From a virus, in the IMG/VR virus record IMGVR_UViG_3300020472_000051, positions 1 through 46,767 of that record: a stretch of DNA of 46,767 nucleotides, one strand, 5' to 3'. The stretch's first letter is position 1. Every line of letters begins with the position of its first letter. The position numbers were made by a program, and so were the translations under genes. This document shows, piece by piece, positions 43,102 to 46,767 of this stretch. Below the pieces are notes generated by a model. The model searched no databases. It saw nothing but the letters and a program-made list of their open reading frames with translations, and was not told where the DNA came from.

Positions 43102-45579
43102 TTATTCTCCTCCTAGTGCTAGAATTAATGGTGTAACATTTGCGAATAAACTCTTAGAATAAAAATTACCTGTAATTGTTCCAGAGATTTGATCTATCTT
43201 TACACCCTCACCTATCCTAAAGTTTCCCCCTTGATCAGTACTAGTGTAAATTACCAATCCACCATCACGATTATCAACTTCATTTTCCTGTATAGGAACA
43301 CCACCACGAGAAGGAAGTGATTTAATAGGATCAACCCCACTACCAATATATTCAAATGAATGACTGGATGCTAATATTCTACTTTGTCTATAGAATGGTG
43401 TCGTTGATCCAACACCAACAGCGTATGGTACATTCTCATTAATGGTAACAGTACAAATTCCAGATGATATTGGAGTAGATGTTTTAACTGAATAATAAGA
43501 AGGTAATAATTCTATTGTAGCTGTTGCTGTATTTATTCCTACATCTGGAGTAGAAAATACAATCTCTGGGAGAGAAGTATACCCTCTACCACTAGAGATA
43601 ATTGTAACTTCATCAAGATGATCTCCAATTATAGTAGCAGTCGCAGTTGCTTTAACACCCCAAGTATTAGTAGTACTAGGTGGATCTATAGTAATCGTTG
43701 GTGGATTATTATATCCACTACCTGGATTTGTAATCTTTACTCTACCAATAGTATTATATAAATCATCAAAATAAATTACCTTTCCATCAAAAGGTCTTAT
43801 CAAATTCATCGATGCTTTACCACCACCCAAATAATCATGAGAGAATCTATTAGGTCCAACATAAGTGGTAAAATTCTTATCATCAATAATTTCCTCTATA
43901 GTAAATACATTACCATACTTATCTGGGAATTGTTCATGAGTTGCTACACCAACATTAATAGTTAGTACATCAGTACTAACAGTCTCTACACCCAAAATCT
44001 GATTGTATGAAGGATCAGTTGTCCTCGGATAAGAATGTTCTGTAGCATGATTATCTTTAGCACAAGTAAATACTAAAGAGTTAGCATCAATAGTAAGAGT
44101 ATCATTAGCTTTCGTAATACCATTATTAGACGCTGATTTAAACCAATGTTCTGTAGTATCTTCAGAGATTCCAACATTAACATCAAAAGTATTTAAAGTT
44201 TTATTTGATATCTGTAACCACTTATTATAAACAGGATCAGTTATTCTAGGATAAGAATGTTCTGTAGCATGACTATCTTTAGCACATGTAAAGGTTATTG
44301 ATTCTTGATCGAATCTAACATATTCACCATTATTAAATCCATGTCCGTTAATAGTTACAGATAAAAGTCCAGTAGTGGGTGTATATGTAGCAGTAGAAAT
44401 TGTATGGTTTGTTGATCCAGATAATCCATGACCAGCAATTGTCAATGCTAGATAACCAGATGTTGGATTATAAGCAGCAGCAGTTGGTGTTACCTGATTA
44501 CCACCTGTAATATTAATTGAATTACTTGATGAAGATCCATATTGGAATATATGTGCGTAATCACCCTCAGTACAACCAAAACCCAATCTATTTAAAGTAA
44601 CACCCATTCCAACATTGAATCCATTATTGGTGTATGTTGAAATAGTAGTAAGACCAGTTACATTATCATAGATAGCATCCCTAATACTATAATCAGGAGC
44701 AGTCATATTGATTTCAAACCTATCAGCATTAGGTGCTGCTGTTGAAGCAATGGTTCCTGTATATTGATGAGGTCCTATACCTTCAGCAATTAATCCATAA
44801 TTACCAAATGAAGAGTTAGAGTTTGTAAGATCACATTGCCCACCAGATCCAGTAAAAACAGCAGCATCTGTATTGATAGTAAACATAGAAACTATCTGAG
44901 CATATCCCTCATTGGTAATAGAAACCCCTATACCATTCTGGTTATATTGAGTGAAGGAGTCAGTAACCATTGCTTTAAATGGTCCAATCTGATGACTACC
45001 ATCAATCTTCATACCAATACTATTGGTAACAAAGTTAGTACAATTAAGAATATATGGTGATTGATTACTGTATTGAATATTGTCTGGATCAAAAGCAACT
45101 ATTGCCTTCCCAACATCCATTGTTCCTGTGAAAGAACAGTCACTAACCAAGACACCTGGTGATACGTGGAATAAATCTTGATCTGCGTTTTGAGGTATTA
45201 TACTTACTTCTCTTAAACTTCCACCAACTATACTAATCTGAGGTGGAATTTTAACTGGATTATCTTCTATGTAAGTTCCAGAAGCAACTTTAATAGTAGT
45301 TCCTTCTGAAGCAATTCCGACTGCTCCCTTGATTGTTGCTTTTGCGTCTGCGAGTGTGAGTCCTGTATTACTGTCGTCTCCATTTTTATTAACATATAAA
45401 ATATTTTGTACAGATGCACCACCTATCTTAACAACTTCTGTCCCGATACCTGGACGATAGCGTAGTGTGTATAGCTCAGCATCATAAGTATTAAGAGCTA
45501 ATTCACCTAATTGGAGATCTTGAACTGCTGGAATCTTTCCAGGAACAGCAGACCTTTTAATCCTTAATGGAGTTCCCAT
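43102..45579 (-). CDS. Beta-helix tail fiber/spike, 825 aa
   Basis: The N-terminus (VPGKIPAVQDLQLGELALNT, then DAELYTLR) resembles an Mtd-like fiber attachment domain. Residues ~58-270 are a right-handed beta-helix (ILYVNKNGDDSNTGLTLADA, GTTIKVASGTYIEDNPVKIP, DSFTQYNQNGIGVSITNEGY). A repeated unit FTCAKD-x-HATEHSYPR-x-TDP occurs twice, around residues 420-530. The C-terminal segment VIYTSTDQGGNFRIGEGVKI matches the 1324-aa protein at 15292. It is the first gene of the tail block, after an AATAAATA box and a hairpin. Confidence 0.7.
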   Translation of the reverse strand: MGTPLRIKRSAVPGKIPAVQDLQLGELALNTYDAELYTLRYRPGIGTEVVKIGGASVQNILYVNKNGDDSNTGLTLADAKATIKGAVGIASEGTTIKVASGTYIEDNPVKIPPQISIVGGSLREVSIIPQNADQDLFHVSPGVLVSDCSFTGTMDVGKAIVAFDPDNIQYSNQSPYILNCTNFVTNSIGMKIDGSHQIGPFKAMVTDSFTQYNQNGIGVSITNEGYAQIVSMFTINTDAAVFTGSGGQCDLTNSNSSFGNYGLIAEGIGPHQYTGTIASTAAPNADRFEINMTAPDYSIRDAIYDNVTGLTTISTYTNNGFNVGMGVTLNRLGFGCTEGDYAHIFQYGSSSSNSINITGGNQVTPTAAAYNPTSGYLALTIAGHGLSGSTNHTISTATYTPTTGLLSVTINGHGFNNGEYVRFDQESITFTCAKDSHATEHSYPRITDPVYNKWLQISNKTLNTFDVNVGISEDTTEHWFKSASNNGITKANDTLTIDANSLVFTCAKDNHATEHSYPRTTDPSYNQILGVETVSTDVLTINVGVATHEQFPDKYGNVFTIEEIIDDKNFTTYVGPNRFSHDYLGGGKASMNLIRPFDGKVIYFDDLYNTIGRVKITNPGSGYNNPPTITIDPPSTTNTWGVKATATATIIGDHLDEVTIISSGRGYTSLPEIVFSTPDVGINTATATIELLPSYYSVKTSTPISSGICTVTINENVPYAVGVGSTTPFYRQSRILASSHSFEYIGSGVDPIKSLPSRGGVPIQENEVDNRDGGLVIYTSTDQGGNFRIGEGVKIDQISGTITGNFYSKSLFANVTPLILALGGE

Positions 45580-45607
45580 TTATATTATTCGGTATGTACC
45601 TATAAAA

Positions 45608-45623
45608 AGCAGTATATACTGCT
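45608..45623 (-). terminator. Perfect 16-bp palindrome followed by T-run
   Basis: AGCAGTATATACTGCT is a perfect inverted repeat and on the minus strand runs into TTTT. It could terminate transcripts of the HNH gene. It also lies only five bases after the AATAAATA box, so transcripts from that promoter would carry it at their very 5' end, where it might act as a protective hairpin. Confidence 0.5.
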
Positions 45624-45627
45624 AACT

Positions 45628-45635
45628 TATTTATT
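45628..45635 (-). promoter_or_regulatory. Late promoter box AATAAATA
   Basis: The box lies 49 bases before the ATG at 45579 and overlaps the last base of the HNH stop codon. It would start the tail-gene block. Confidence 0.6.
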
Positions 45636-46006
45636 CAAGTTAAATTATTCCTTCTGGGACGATACTGAAAAAGATCCTGTGGAGGATCAGGTTGCATCCA
45701 CTTTCTAATTTTATGGTATCTTTCTAGTGAGAAAAATTTCTGACTGAAGAACCATTCTTCCCAGTCCTCATGCCCTTTATCTTGGTTACATGAATGACAA
45801 CAGCAGACAACATTCTTAGTAAAGTCTGGTCCACCTTTTGCTCTTGGAACTATGTGATCTATAGTAAGATGATTATCATCACCACAGTATGCACACTCAT
45901 AATCCCAATTTTCTTTTATATCTCGCCTCCATAACCGCTTTGCTTCTGATGAACTTGTAGTTTGTAAGTTAAACACATAAGCCTTCGGAGTATGAGGAAT
46001 AGTCAT
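45635..46006 (-). CDS. HNH endonuclease
   Basis: This 123-residue protein has the full HNH/zinc set: C38-x2-C41 (CAYCG), D50-H51 in LTIDHIVPRAKGG, and C70-x2-C73 with N74 (CHSCNQDKG). The catalytic beta-beta-alpha-metal fold nicks or cuts DNA. In T4-like cyanophages such small HNH proteins are widespread as free-standing homing-type endonucleases, so it may be a selfish element lodged between psbA-proximal genes and the tail block. A GATAAATA box is 20 bases upstream. Confidence 0.9.
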   Translation of the reverse strand: MTIPHTPKAYVFNLQTTSSSEAKRLWRRDIKENWDYECAYCGDDNHLTIDHIVPRAKGGPDFTKNVVCCCHSCNQDKGHEDWEEWFFSQKFFSLERYHKIRKWMQPDPPQDLFQYRPRRNNLT

Positions 46007-46025
46007 GAACTATTGCGAGTTAAAA

Positions 46026-46604
46026 TTATTTATCAATATCAGTATTAAAACTAATACATAATCTTCTACCAGTTTCTTTATCAGTCTTATGTTCTAACCA
46101 ACTAGGAAATAATATTAACATTCCAGAACTAATATGTATTAAATCAAAGAAAGATGGGTATTGTGATTGAATATTAAAATCATAGTCCTCAGACATTTTA
46201 TAATGCCAAATAGGATTCTTAAAAAGTAAAGGAGTTACTGAAGTATTGAGTTCAGGATAAAATACACCACTAACTATAGAACGCTCATGACGATGTAACT
46301 CTAATCTACCACCAACCTCAGTTATATTAGACCAACTACCAGAAATTTTAAGACGAGTAAATCCCATTCTTTGACAATAATCCTCAACACAATACTCTAT
46401 AGATTCCTTCAAATCAGATAGCTCAGAAGCATTTAAAAAATTAGGATTTAATCTATAATCACTCTTACCATTATCCAATAAATGAAATTCTTGTTTACCC
46501 ACACTCTCAATATATTCAGAAATTAATTCCAAATCCAAATTAGAAAGATCAAATAAAGATACTGGTGTAGGGAATAAATTTAATTCTTTCTTTCTTATCG
46601 ACAT
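46026..46604 (-). CDS. 2OG-Fe(II) oxygenase-like protein
   Basis: This 192-residue member of the phage 2OG-Fe(II) family has LELHRHERSIVSGVFY (H104, H106), a glycine-methionine turn then FPSWLEHKT (H172), and R181 in RRLCISFN. The N-terminal LNLFPTPVSLFDL is similar in style to the DLFPTxLW start of the tandem pair at 358-1523. It is the first gene after psbA; its ATG immediately follows the T-tract of the psbA terminator, and no Shine-Dalgarno lies between them. The substrate is unknown. Confidence 0.75.
   Translation of the reverse strand: MSIRKKELNLFPTPVSLFDLSNLDLELISEYIESVGKQEFHLLDNGKSDYRLNPNFLNASELSDLKESIEYCVEDYCQRMGFTRLKISGSWSNITEVGGRLELHRHERSIVSGVFYPELNTSVTPLLFKNPIWHYKMSEDYDFNIQSQYPSFFDLIHISSGMLILFPSWLEHKTDKETGRRLCISFNTDIDK
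46027..46034 (-). promoter_or_regulatory. Late promoter box GATAAATA
   Basis: The box ends 20 bases before the HNH start at 46006 and overlaps the last codons of the oxygenase gene. Confidence 0.55.
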
Positions 46605-46605
46605 T

Positions 46606-46630
46606 AAAAAAGGAGGGTATTAACCCTCCT
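46606..46630 (-). terminator. Rho-independent terminator of psbA
   Basis: The minus strand forms AGGAGGGT/ACCCTCCT (8 bp) with a TAAT loop (46611-46630) and then six T. It lies 25 bases after the psbA stop. The start codon of the next gene (46602-46604) begins one base after the T-tract. Confidence 0.9.
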
Positions 46631-46655
46631 ATTATATCAGATTGTATTGATTATA

Positions 46656-46767
<112 letters not shown>

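Overview
The window is a stretch of a T4-like cyanophage (cyanomyovirus) genome. Three things point there. The extreme right end encodes, on the minus strand, the last 36 residues of the photosystem II D1 protein (psbA), a hallmark cyanophage auxiliary gene. The base composition is AT-rich and genes are tightly packed and overlapping. T4-type late promoter boxes (NATAAATA) stand in front of many structural genes. Every gene but one is on the minus strand, so transcription runs from high to low coordinates. The likely host is marine Prochlorococcus or Synechococcus (inference).

Layout in transcription order. At 46656-46767 is the psbA 3' end, closed by a strong terminator at 46606-46630. At 45635-46604 are a 2OG-Fe(II) oxygenase and an HNH endonuclease. 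From 45579 to 11625 is a ~34-kb late block of virion and tail proteins. It holds beta-helix fibers, a 1696-residue fiber with a cupredoxin-like domain, a subtilisin-like protease with another cupredoxin-like domain inserted in its catalytic domain, three glycine-rich adhesins (one with a LamG-type lectin domain, one with a beta-propeller), a fiber with five tryptophan repeats, and two paralogous proteins with 33 cysteines each in 373 residues. The block ends at a terminator (11568-11602).

Directly after that terminator is a sigma-70-type promoter (TTGACT-17-TACAAT) that heads a seven-gene, mostly overlapping sugar operon (11463 to 6003). In order it encodes a family-9 (heptosyl-type) glycosyltransferase, a NodU/TobZ-type O-carbamoyltransferase, an HldE-like nucleotidyltransferase, an HldE-like kinase, a HAD phosphatase, a dioxygenase and a cupin. 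The only plus-strand gene, an HldD-like ADP-heptose epimerase (5198-6016), converges on it. Together they look like a phage-encoded route to ADP-heptose, its transfer and its carbamoylation. This is the most interesting system in the window.

From 5166 to 358 lies a second late block: a fiber-like protein, glutaredoxin, a small membrane protein, a DUF6433-like protein, three 2OG-Fe(II) oxygenases and an unknown protein. It ends at a terminator (302-328), followed by a second sigma-70-type promoter (236-264), a leader with potential hairpins and a 49-residue ORF (15-164). The two terminator/promoter boundaries share the 14-bp motif TCTGTAGGGTCGAT. No tRNA, insertion sequence, CRISPR array or attachment site was seen, and no gene-free stretch exceeds 200 bases.
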